Assembly (NCBI RefSeq): GCF_945859825.1
Contig: NZ_CAMAPC010000001.1
Location: 372,001-436,000 of the forward strand
Length of the DNA stretch: 64,000 nt
Origin: Pseudoalteromonas holothuriae
GTDB taxonomy: Bacteria > Pseudomonadota > Gammaproteobacteria > Enterobacterales > Alteromonadaceae
Direction of reading: 5' to 3'
Positions within the stretch are counted from its first letter, which is position 1; every line of letters begins with the position of its first letter. This document shows positions 1 to 9,054 of the stretch, one piece after another. Under the pieces are notes generated by a model. That model was not told the DNA's origin. It ran no database searches and was given only the letters and a program-made list of their open reading frames with translations. The position numbers were made by a program, and so were the translations under genes.

Positions 1-122
1 AAGTACCTTTGTCGGCATTTATGAGAATGCCAACACTTTCAGCTTTGGCAGGTGCAATTGATAAAGCACCAAAAGTGAGCACATCAGGTATTCAGGTAAG
101 TTCACGAAGAAAGCGTCAATAA
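1..122 (+). CDS. C-terminal end of an upstream NRPS (partial)
   Basis: An open frame enters from the left edge and stops with TAA at 120-122. Its roughly 39 visible residues begin VPLSAFMRMPTLSALAGAI and end in a basic tail. That first stretch matches the last helix region of peptidyl carrier (T) domains, where the pattern is 'hydrophobic-PL..F..PT...LA..I'. I infer that a multimodular NRPS ending in a T domain lies to the left and hands its peptide to the C domain of the next gene. A strong Shine-Dalgarno for that next gene follows after 59 bases, so the two are probably one operon. Only the tail is visible, so modules and substrates cannot be stated. Confidence 0.75.
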   Translation, partial: VPLSAFMRMPTLSALAGAIDKAPKVSTSGIQVSSRRKRQ

Positions 123-181
123 CGACGAAACAAGGATAATAACAAGTTTGCGCTCAGAGCAGCTCTGATGAGGATAACATA

Positions 182-3100
182 ATGACTGAACAACTTTCTT
201 TTCCAGTTTCAATGGCCCAGCAAGGTATGTGGCTCAGTGAAACACTATTTTCAGGCACCGGCCATAACCACGTGTGTCAGGCGTTTTGTATAGAAAAATC
301 AATTCGTAATGACTTAGTAACCCAAGCAGTATCACTGATTGTGGAGCAGCAAGAATCTTTGCGTACGGTGTTTAAGTTTCAACAAGGTGAAGTTAGGCAA
401 ATCATTTTACCTCAATTGCAGTGGCAGATTGAAGAACTTGAGTGTGCTGTAGATGAACAAGCAAATGTGATGCGCCGCTTAACAAGAGAAAAGTTTAGTT
501 TATCAAATGCACCGTTATTTCGTGTTATTCGCTTAGTTGGGCCGCAACAAGATAAGTTGCTGTTTGTATTCCATCATATTATAACGGATGGCTGGTCGGC
601 GGATATTTTCAAGCGTCAGTTATGGCAAAGTTATCAGCAGTTAGCCAAGGGGCAAGCTGTCCAGTTAGATACACTCGAACTTCAATACGGGGATTTTGCA
701 GAGTGGCAAGCCGAGCAAGTAGATGACGAACACTTCCAGCAGCAGTTTGCATTTTGGCGTGAGCAATTGGCTAATGTTGCACCTTGTACATTCCCTGCTG
801 ATAAAGTACGCCCAGCTCAGCCTAGCTTCCAAGGCAAGCAATTAGAGCTCTCGTTACCAGCGCAGCTGGCGGTTGCAGTCAATGAATTGGCTCAGCAACA
901 ACAAACCAGCGCATTTAATATTTATCTCAGTGCTTTTAAAGTGCTTATTAGTCGTTATACGCGCCAAGAAGATATTATTGTTGGCTCTCCAGTCGCAGGG
1001 CGTGATATGGCAGAAGTTGAGCCAATTATTGGCTACTTTGTTAATACTGTGGTTTATCGCACACAGTGTGATTTAACGCACAGCTTCAGCGAGTACTTAG
1101 CACAGGTTAAAAATACGGTATTAGATGCTTGGGAGCATCAACAGTTGCCGTTTGCCAAGTTGGTGAGTGAAATATACGGTGAAAGAAGTTTAGATACTTC
1201 TCCTTTTTTCCAGCTAATGTTTGCGTATTATCGACATGATAGCCACAGTGATGATGGCCTATCTGAATTAGGCGTCAGTGGTTATCAACTTCACAATGAC
1301 ACCAGCAAATATGACGTGACTTTGTCGATAGAAGATAATCTTGATACGGTGTCTTTGGCACTAGAATACAGCACTGAATTATTTGAAACGCAGAGCATTG
1401 AGCGAATTGCAGCCTCATATACACAGTTATTGACAGCGATTGTTGCAGCGCCTGAATTGCCTTTGTATCAGCTTCCTTTGTTAAATGCGCAAGATAAAGC
1501 GGCTGAACTGGCAAGGTTTGCATCCAAACCTAATGATTACACGCCACAAGTTACTAGCATCAGTGCTGGGTTTGAGCAAATAGTGACACGGTTTGCGACG
1601 AATGAGGCAATCACAGATGGCGACCAATCATTAAGTTACCAACAATTAAACGCGCGCGCTAATCAACTTGCACACCACTTACTTATGGTGCAACCGCACT
1701 TGACACAAGGCGCTAAAGTAGCCATTTGTTTATCACCGAGCGTTAATACCATGGTGGCTATTTTAGCTGTGTTAAAAGTGGGCGCGGCATATGTGCCAAT
1801 TGACCCATCAGCAGGCCAGCAACGACTCGATTATATTTTAGATGATGCAGATGTAGATGTAGTTATTTGTAATCAGCAAAGCGCTGGGCTATTTACACAC
1901 AGAGACATTGCCAAAGTTTGTTTAGATACTGACGCCCAGCAAATCGCGCAGGCTGATATGAGCGATTTAGCCTGTACTATTTTGCCCTCGGATCAAGCCT
2001 ATATGATTTACACGTCTGGCTCTACGGGTAAACCAAAAGGCGTGATAACAACGCATAGCAATGTATTAAGATTGTTTAGCGCCACCGAACATTGGTTTGA
2101 GTTTAACAGCCAAGATGTGTGGAGCTTATTTCACTCTAGTGTCTTTGATTTTTCTGTCTGGGAAATGTGGGGCGCACTCCTATATGGTGCAAAGCTCGTT
2201 GTGATCCCAAAAGAGGTCACCCGTGCCCCTGATGTGTTTGCTAAGTGGGTTGAGCAATATAAAATCACCGTGCTTAATCAGACTCCATCAGCATTTAAGC
2301 AGTTCGCTGCAGTGGGACAACCGCACCAATTACGGTATGTTATTTTTGGTGGCGAAGCGTTAGATATTCCATCGGTATCGCGCTGGTTTGAGCAATACTC
2401 TGATCAACAACCAAAATTAATCAATATGTATGGTATTACCGAAACCACGGTACATGTTACGTACCAAGAATTATCGGCTGAGTTGTTAACAGGGCGCATA
2501 GCCGCCCCAATTGGTGAAGCAATCCCTGACTTGTCTATGTATGTATTAGACTCATGGCTACAGCCTGTGCCAATTGGTATGACCGGAGAACTTTTTGTAT
2601 CGGGAGCTGGCGTGGCTGGTGGATATCATAATCGAGCAGAGCTGTCGGCTGAGCGCTTTTTAGAGAATCCATTTAACAGCACACAAACTACGCTCTATCG
2701 CTCTGGTGATTTGGTTAAAGTGGATAATCAGGGAGATCTTATTTATCAAGGACGTGCGGATCACCAAGTTAAAATTCGTGGCTTTAGAATTGAGTTAGGT
2801 GAGATTGAAAACGCCTTATTAAGCTGTACTGACATTGAAGAGGCTTTAGTGCTCAGTCATGAGGAAGGTCAGCAAGGTGCGCAACTAGTCGCTTATGTGG
2901 TCGCAACTCAATTATCAGTGCAAGCGCTCAGAGAGCAGTTAGCCAGCATATTACCAGAATATATGATCCCCGCGATTTTTATGCCCTTAGATACGTTTCC
3001 ACTGACCATCAACGGTAAAATTGACCGCAGAGCATTACCAGCGCCTAAAGTAGATAGAAGCACGTTAGCACAAGAATTTATCGCACCGAGCAGTGCAATA

Positions 3101-5197
3101 GAGGTTGGCATTGCCAAAATTTGGCAGCAAGTATTGAATGTGGACAAAATTAGCATCAACGATAATTTCTTTGCGCTTGGTGGCGACTCACTACGAGCGG
3201 TACAAGTTAATGAACTATTAGAGCAACAAGGGATAGCTTTACCTTTAGAGCAGATTTTCAAAACCCAAACACTGGTAGCGCTGGCTAATTATCTAAATCA
3301 CAATGATGCAGATTCGATGGGCGTGGTGAAAAATGTGCCCGCATTTAGCATGATAAGTGACCAACAAAAGGCGTTACTAAGTGATGATGTGATTGATGCA
3401 TATCCGCTAAGCGGTATGCAGGCAGGCATGTTCTATCACATGATGCTAGCGCCAGAATCTAACATTTATCACTGTACAGGTACTTCGCATATTCGTTTGG
3501 ACCATGCACTTAATGAAGCGTTGTTTAATGAGGCTGTGCAAGCGCTTGTTGCACATCATGAAATATTACGCACAGGGTTTGATTTACATAATGCTTATCA
3601 ACCTATTCAATGTGTGCATGCTCATGCGGTGCTACCTGTTGTATTTTCCGATATATCAGCATTGTCAGAAGCCGAGCAAGAAGCGCAAGTTATGGCGCTG
3701 ATTGAACAAGAAAAAGCGTCACCTTTTGATTTAACACAACCAACGCTATTGCGCTTTTTTATCCAGCACCGAAGCGATAATAGCTTCCAATTTACCATGA
3801 CGGAATGCCATCCAATTTTTGATGGTTGGAGTTATCACTCCTTAATTGTTGATGCTTTCAATCTATACGCTGAAAAAATGGGGCGTAGGTCAGCCACTGC
3901 TTTACCTGAGTTGAATTGGCGTTATGCCGATTTTGTAGCGACGGAACAGGCCACCATTAACAATCCACAAAGCATTGCGTTTTGGCGTAACTATTTGGCC
4001 GATTTTGAGCCATTGGCGTTGCCTTTACAAAGCGATGCGATGTGTGAGTCTAAACAATTGCGTGCGGTGCACCTTCGTATTGAAGACAAGGTGTATAACG
4101 GCTTAAAAAACTTGATGAAACAAGCCAATGTACCGCTTAAAAGTGTGCTGCTAGCAGGGCATATTAAAGTCATGAGTTTAGTAACGGCTCAGCGAGATAT
4201 TTTAACCGGGATCCCTACCAACGGTCGTTATGAAGGTAAAGGTGGTGATAAGCAGTATGGGTTATTTATCAATACATTACCGTTTAGGCAGCAGCTCATC
4301 GATGGTTCTTGGCATGCTTTAATCAAAGATACCTTTGCGCTAGAGTGTGATCTTATTCCACATCGTCGATTCCCATTATCAGAAGTACAGCGTTTGGTTG
4401 GCCGAGAAACGTCACTGCTTGAAGATGTATTATTCAACTACATGGACTTTCATGTTTATGAAGCGTTGTGCCCGACACTTGGCTTAACCGTTGAGAATAA
4501 TTTGCAAACAGATCAAGTGCATGAAGGAACCAACTTTGCATTAACCGTTCACTTCCAACACTTGACATTATCGTCAGGATTAAAAGCCAATGATGTGTCA
4601 TTACAACTGGACTATGACAATGATTTACTCACCTCAGAGCAAGTGGTTGCATTAGGTGAGTTGTATATGGCGGTATTTGCGCAAATGGCCACGAATACTC
4701 AAGCGCAGCATCAAGATTTTACACATAGCTCGATTGCACAGTGTTTAGGCGAGGCTTTGCAGGGCGAGTCGTCGCTAGCTGCTGAGACTGTCGCTCTAGA
4801 GCAGGCAAGCGATGATATACAAAGTCAAAATGAAGTGCAGGTGGAGTCATCATTGCGTGAGGGTGTACGAGAAATTTGGCAAACATTGTTAAACACATCT
4901 GTTGCTGATACAGACAACTTTTTTGATGCTGGGGGGCATTCGTTACTGTTTTTACCTTTACTCAGCAAACTCAAAGCGCTGCCTGAGCAGCGTCCTTTAA
5001 GTGAACAGAGTACGTTGGCATTGAGTGCTATTACGACATTAGATTTGATTAATTACCCTTCAATTGAGCGTTTTTGTCAGTTCATAAGCGGTGTCGATCA
5101 AACACAGTCACAGCCTGATAATAACAAGTCGAAAAGCAAACAAGATGCGCGAGCAAGAATGCTCAAGCTCAGAAACAGACAATCTAAAAGGGCATAA
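182..5197 (+). CDS. NRPS, domain order C-A(Thr)-T-C-T
   Basis: This 1671-residue nonribosomal peptide synthetase starts with a C domain (about 8-440; HHxxxDG at His131-His132). An A domain follows (about 460-950) with a YTSGSTGKPKG phosphate loop and NGKIDRRALP at its end. T domain 1 has GGDS at Ser1003. A second C domain (about 1065-1500) has the variant CHPIFDG with catalytic His1210 retained. T domain 2 (GGHS, Ser1587) follows directly, with no A or thioesterase domain between or after. Read against the GrsA pocket, the A domain gives D-F-W-N-I-G-M-V-H, the textbook threonine code. GAGG seven bases before the ATG sets the start. The stop lies two bases before the PKS gene, so transcription and probably translation are coupled. 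The chain should pass from T2 to the downstream KS. I infer it belongs to the peptide half of a zeamine/fabclavine-like assembly line. Confidence 0.93.
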   Translation: MTEQLSFPVSMAQQGMWLSETLFSGTGHNHVCQAFCIEKSIRNDLVTQAVSLIVEQQESLRTVFKFQQGEVRQIILPQLQWQIEELECAVDEQANVMRRLTREKFSLSNAPLFRVIRLVGPQQDKLLFVFHHIITDGWSADIFKRQLWQSYQQLAKGQAVQLDTLELQYGDFAEWQAEQVDDEHFQQQFAFWREQLANVAPCTFPADKVRPAQPSFQGKQLELSLPAQLAVAVNELAQQQQTSAFNIYLSAFKVLISRYTRQEDIIVGSPVAGRDMAEVEPIIGYFVNTVVYRTQCDLTHSFSEYLAQVKNTVLDAWEHQQLPFAKLVSEIYGERSLDTSPFFQLMFAYYRHDSHSDDGLSELGVSGYQLHNDTSKYDVTLSIEDNLDTVSLALEYSTELFETQSIERIAASYTQLLTAIVAAPELPLYQLPLLNAQDKAAELARFASKPNDYTPQVTSISAGFEQIVTRFATNEAITDGDQSLSYQQLNARANQLAHHLLMVQPHLTQGAKVAICLSPSVNTMVAILAVLKVGAAYVPIDPSAGQQRLDYILDDADVDVVICNQQSAGLFTHRDIAKVCLDTDAQQIAQADMSDLACTILPSDQAYMIYTSGSTGKPKGVITTHSNVLRLFSATEHWFEFNSQDVWSLFHSSVFDFSVWEMWGALLYGAKLVVIPKEVTRAPDVFAKWVEQYKITVLNQTPSAFKQFAAVGQPHQLRYVIFGGEALDIPSVSRWFEQYSDQQPKLINMYGITETTVHVTYQELSAELLTGRIAAPIGEAIPDLSMYVLDSWLQPVPIGMTGELFVSGAGVAGGYHNRAELSAERFLENPFNSTQTTLYRSGDLVKVDNQGDLIYQGRADHQVKIRGFRIELGEIENALLSCTDIEEALVLSHEEGQQGAQLVAYVVATQLSVQALREQLASILPEYMIPAIFMPLDTFPLTINGKIDRRALPAPKVDRSTLAQEFIAPSSAIEVGIAKIWQQVLNVDKISINDNFFALGGDSLRAVQVNELLEQQGIALPLEQIFKTQTLVALANYLNHNDADSMGVVKNVPAFSMISDQQKALLSDDVIDAYPLSGMQAGMFYHMMLAPESNIYHCTGTSHIRLDHALNEALFNEAVQALVAHHEILRTGFDLHNAYQPIQCVHAHAVLPVVFSDISALSEAEQEAQVMALIEQEKASPFDLTQPTLLRFFIQHRSDNSFQFTMTECHPIFDGWSYHSLIVDAFNLYAEKMGRRSATALPELNWRYADFVATEQATINNPQSIAFWRNYLADFEPLALPLQSDAMCESKQLRAVHLRIEDKVYNGLKNLMKQANVPLKSVLLAGHIKVMSLVTAQRDILTGIPTNGRYEGKGGDKQYGLFINTLPFRQQLIDGSWHALIKDTFALECDLIPHRRFPLSEVQRLVGRETSLLEDVLFNYMDFHVYEALCPTLGLTVENNLQTDQVHEGTNFALTVHFQHLTLSSGLKANDVSLQLDYDNDLLTSEQVVALGELYMAVFAQMATNTQAQHQDFTHSSIAQCLGEALQGESSLAAETVALEQASDDIQSQNEVQVESSLREGVREIWQTLLNTSVADTDNFFDAGGHSLLFLPLLSKLKALPEQRPLSEQSTLALSAITTLDLINYPSIERFCQFISGVDQTQSQPDNNKSKSKQDARARMLKLRNRQSKRA

Positions 5198-5199
5198 GC

Positions 5200-8100
5200 A
5201 TGGAGACGGTAACGGGTTTAGAGGTTGCAATTGTTGGTATGGCAGCTCGTGTGCCAGGAGCAAGTTCACTCGATGAATATTGGGAAAACCTCCTCGCAGG
5301 TAAAGATGTGCTTAAAATGCAACAACAACGTTACCCTGATCAAAGTGCTAACTTGGGTGGTGTGTTAGATAATGTCCATGGCTTTGATGCTGGCTTTTTT
5401 GATGTGGCGGCGCGCGAAGCATGCATGATGGACCCTCAACTTAGACAAAGTATGGAAATAAGTTGGCACGCACTTGAAGATGCAGGAGTAATTAACCAGC
5501 GTACCCAAGCTCATATAGGTGTTTATGCTGGTGCGCCAACCAGTGCTTATTTAACACATGGTATTAGTCATAAAGACAAGCTCGATAGTTCAGTGGAGGT
5601 TGACGAACTCATCCATCATAACTCGCAGGAGCTATTTGCCAGTAAATTAGCCTATCAGCTTGGCTTAAATGGTCCTGCACTGTCTTTAATGACTGGTTGT
5701 TCGACCTCATTTGTTTTATTGCATTATGCATGTTTAGCACTGAATGGTGGTGATTGTGAACACGCTTTGGTGGTGGCCAGTCGTATTGGCTATCCGCATT
5801 ATGAAGGGTACACCGCGACACCCGGTGGGCCATTGAGCCCCGATGGATTGTGCCGTCCGTTTGCTAATAATGCTACAGGCATGGTGCCAGGCAGTGGCGC
5901 TTTAGCCATCGTGCTCAAACGCTATGAAGATGCACTAGCAGATGGCGATAGAATTTATTCGGTTATTAGAGGCAGCGCACTTAATAATGATGGTAGGGAT
6001 AAACTGGGCTATGCCGCACCGTCTGTTAATGGTCAAGCTGAAGTGGCAATACAGGCGATGGCTAATGCAGATGTTCAAGCTCATGAAGTGTCTTATGTAG
6101 AAGCCCATGGCACAGGTACGGAGCTTGGGGATGGGGTAGAACTAAGAGCATTGCAGCAGGTATACGGTCAAAACACTGCCAACCAGTTTTGCGCACTTGG
6201 CTCTGTAAAGGGCAATATCGGGCATTTAGATGCTGCTTCTGGGCTAGCCAGCTTAGTCAAAGTGAGTTTGATGCTACATCATCGTCAATTACTACCTACT
6301 ATTAATTGTGAGCAGCCACTAGAACAATTAAGTTCAGCTAATAGTCCGTTTTATTTACAAAAAGAAGTTACCCCTTGGTCACAAGCAAAGCCTTTAATTG
6401 CGGGCTTAAACATTTTTGGTATTGGTGGCACAAATGGTCATGTGCTATTACAGCGCGCTGAATCGGTTCCCGTACCACAAGTGAAGAAAGCTAAACATAT
6501 CTTGTTTATGAGTGCGAAGGACCCTCAAGCGGTTTTACGTAATCGAGATAGTTTGCTAGTTTGGTTAAATAAGCAGCGCAACTGCAATTTGCCACAGCTA
6601 AGTTGGACATTATTAAACGCCAAAGAAGCGATGCCTTATCGCCTTGCAATAAGTATTTGCTCATCACAAGATACACATGCACTTCAGGCTCTAAGTGATG
6701 TAAATATCATAAAAGTAGATACACAGCAGGTGTTTAGTATTCGTGCATTCGAGCAAAATGATTTAATTGTTTGGGAGCGCTTGTTTGAAAATGATGAGGC
6801 ATTAAACGCCAAGTTTAAGCACCACTTATCAGAGTTATCATTTGAGTGTGAATTTCTGTGTAAGTCAACTTCAATATGGCATCAACTTAGAGTAAAAACA
6901 GAAGAAAATAGCGATATAGAAAAACTACTCAATCACGCTGCGTGGTTGAGTATTTTATCTCGACTATCGCAAATGGGGATTGAGTTTAAGCAATTACATG
7001 CTTCAGGCCCATTATTCATTACACTTGCGCAGTGGGCGGGGGTGTTAACGTCAAATCAAGCATTGGCATTACTCATTAATCGGCAACTCCCTGATGTAGC
7101 GACCTTATCAACAAAAAACCGCTATACGCTTCTGTGCAATGACTCAAATGAGCCAGTTACCGCGAAGCATTGGCAGTTTGAGGCATTTTGGCACGCACTG
7201 TGTGAGGCTTGTGATAATCATCACCTGACGATAGCTGAATATTTTCAGCTAACTCCAGCGTCTGATTTACACGCCTTAATTGTACAGCTTTGGTGTAACG
7301 GCAGTAATATTGATAGTGAGCGCTTCTTTGAGCAACGTTTTTCACCTGCTTCAATACCCGGTTATGCGTTCGCAACAACGCGTTACAAACTACCATTAAA
7401 TCAAGTGAAAAGCATTCAGTGGCGAGAGCAAAACTGGTCTAAAGTTGCATCTCGAGATGCACTACAAAGCCATACAGTGCTGTTAATGCCATCAGGTAAA
7501 GCGGTAAATGAAATAAAGCGTTGTTTTAGCGCTAATGAGCAAAATGTGTGGTATGTACATTATGCCCCGCAGTTTAAAGTATCAGGCAAGCGTACCCTCT
7601 ATGCTGATCTAACGCAGGCTGAACATTTTAATAAAATTCAAGAGTATGTGTTAAAGCAGAGCCAAAAAATGCTGGTTTGGGTAGATGCAAGGTTATCTTT
7701 GTTTTGCACAGAGCCCTCAGGTTGGTTAAACGCTGCTATTAGCCGCGAGCTGCGCACCAGTTGGCAAGCACTTGATAGCCATGTTGCGTTATCTAATACT
7801 AAGTGGATGCTACTGTACGTGGGTAGCAGCAGTAAAGCTAAACAGGGCTGTATTCAAATAGTAAGTTACACTCTTGATTATTTATCTAAACGATATCAAG
7901 AGCTTGGCCTCGTTGTGGCGCCAAAAACCTTACAGTATGATATAAAGACTGGCGTGGCTAAACGTTTTCAAAATGGTGTTATATCGAGTGCTATGTTTGC
8001 TCAAGTAATACATAGTGACGCGAGTCAATTTAAGGTGATGCACAAACAATTGTTTGCAGCATCATATACTCGTTTTATGGTATCAGATAAAACAACCCCT

Positions 8101-9054
8101 AGTTATCGCAAAGTGGTTTACATAGGTATAGAACAACCCCGTGGTGTTGCAATTGCTCGAACCTTACCTGTTACATGTGAACATATACATGTGGTATTGC
8201 CAGTCGGTTTTCCAATACAGTTAGAGTGGGAGCAATGGCTTGAAAAGCATGTGGAAGGCAATGTGTATAGCCAAATTATCACTTTGCTTAAAAACTACTT
8301 AGATGAAGGGGTGAACTGCTCTTGGCATACAGACACGCCAAAGCTGTCTTTACACAAGCAGCGACAATTATTAAACAGCGATTTATGCATTAACTTGGTA
8401 GCCACAGAGCCCGCATTTAGCCAGCCAGAAAATGTACTAAGGCAAGTCACGCAAAGAGCCAGTTACTCAAAGCTGCTTGCTCAGTTATCGAAAAACTCAC
8501 TCCTGAGCGCTTTGGTGCTATTACAAGGTCCTTGCACCGCAGCATTGACGAGCAGCACAGAGTTTTGGCATCAACAAAGTAAGCAACATACTTTTTCGAG
8601 CTTTGTTTTAGCGGGTAACGAGATAAATGCTGAGCAGGTTTCCCAGAGCTTGAAATCTTTAGCTAAGCCATTACATCGGATCATCATTGATGAGTTGTTA
8701 TTAAAGGATCCCTCATCAGTTCAGTTTGTTGAACAAGCGAAACTGCTCGATAATGCGCAATATATACCTCGCCCAGAGCTAGATACGCCTTTTGAAGCGC
8801 CCTCAACGAGCATTGAAAAACGTATTGCACAGATTTGGCAAAGTTACTTTTATATCACTCCGATAGGTTTGCATGATGACTTTTTTAGTTTGCATGGGCA
8901 CTCACTATTGGCACTTAAGATTGTTAACCGGCTTAATGCGCAATTTTCTACACAGTTATCTTTAAAAGATGTGCTGGAAAGGCCAACAGTGGCAAAGCTC
9001 AGTGAATTGGTCGCAACTCACTCATCGCTTGCAAGTGAAGGAGTCGTATCATGA
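5200..9054 (+). CDS. PKS module: KS, degenerate AT, degenerate KR, ACP
   Basis: The protein has 1284 residues. The N-terminal ketosynthase (about 5-430) keeps its catalytic set: Cys167 in an unusual MTGCSTS context, His303 in EAHGTGT and His342 in NIGHLDA. Residues about 440-740 align by eye with an AT domain ('AGVLTSNQALAL' matches the usual 'AGVLSLEDAL', and 'IPGYAFATTRY' the usual end motif). However, the GHSxGE nucleophile motif reads ASGPLF, with Gly603 in place of the serine. Residues about 750-1130 resemble a KR fold but have lost the GxGxxG dinucleotide motif and the Tyr. The ACP ends the protein (GHS, Ser1235). It should add one malonate-derived unit to the peptide, with malonyl loaded in trans. 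It sits two bases after the NRPS and overlaps the next gene by four (ATGA). The domain decay was judged by eye, so a very divergent active AT is the main alternative. Confidence 0.88.
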   Translation: METVTGLEVAIVGMAARVPGASSLDEYWENLLAGKDVLKMQQQRYPDQSANLGGVLDNVHGFDAGFFDVAAREACMMDPQLRQSMEISWHALEDAGVINQRTQAHIGVYAGAPTSAYLTHGISHKDKLDSSVEVDELIHHNSQELFASKLAYQLGLNGPALSLMTGCSTSFVLLHYACLALNGGDCEHALVVASRIGYPHYEGYTATPGGPLSPDGLCRPFANNATGMVPGSGALAIVLKRYEDALADGDRIYSVIRGSALNNDGRDKLGYAAPSVNGQAEVAIQAMANADVQAHEVSYVEAHGTGTELGDGVELRALQQVYGQNTANQFCALGSVKGNIGHLDAASGLASLVKVSLMLHHRQLLPTINCEQPLEQLSSANSPFYLQKEVTPWSQAKPLIAGLNIFGIGGTNGHVLLQRAESVPVPQVKKAKHILFMSAKDPQAVLRNRDSLLVWLNKQRNCNLPQLSWTLLNAKEAMPYRLAISICSSQDTHALQALSDVNIIKVDTQQVFSIRAFEQNDLIVWERLFENDEALNAKFKHHLSELSFECEFLCKSTSIWHQLRVKTEENSDIEKLLNHAAWLSILSRLSQMGIEFKQLHASGPLFITLAQWAGVLTSNQALALLINRQLPDVATLSTKNRYTLLCNDSNEPVTAKHWQFEAFWHALCEACDNHHLTIAEYFQLTPASDLHALIVQLWCNGSNIDSERFFEQRFSPASIPGYAFATTRYKLPLNQVKSIQWREQNWSKVASRDALQSHTVLLMPSGKAVNEIKRCFSANEQNVWYVHYAPQFKVSGKRTLYADLTQAEHFNKIQEYVLKQSQKMLVWVDARLSLFCTEPSGWLNAAISRELRTSWQALDSHVALSNTKWMLLYVGSSSKAKQGCIQIVSYTLDYLSKRYQELGLVVAPKTLQYDIKTGVAKRFQNGVISSAMFAQVIHSDASQFKVMHKQLFAASYTRFMVSDKTTPSYRKVVYIGIEQPRGVAIARTLPVTCEHIHVVLPVGFPIQLEWEQWLEKHVEGNVYSQIITLLKNYLDEGVNCSWHTDTPKLSLHKQRQLLNSDLCINLVATEPAFSQPENVLRQVTQRASYSKLLAQLSKNSLLSALVLLQGPCTAALTSSTEFWHQQSKQHTFSSFVLAGNEINAEQVSQSLKSLAKPLHRIIIDELLLKDPSSVQFVEQAKLLDNAQYIPRPELDTPFEAPSTSIEKRIAQIWQSYFYITPIGLHDDFFSLHGHSLLALKIVNRLNAQFSTQLSLKDVLERPTVAKLSELVATHSSLASEGVVS

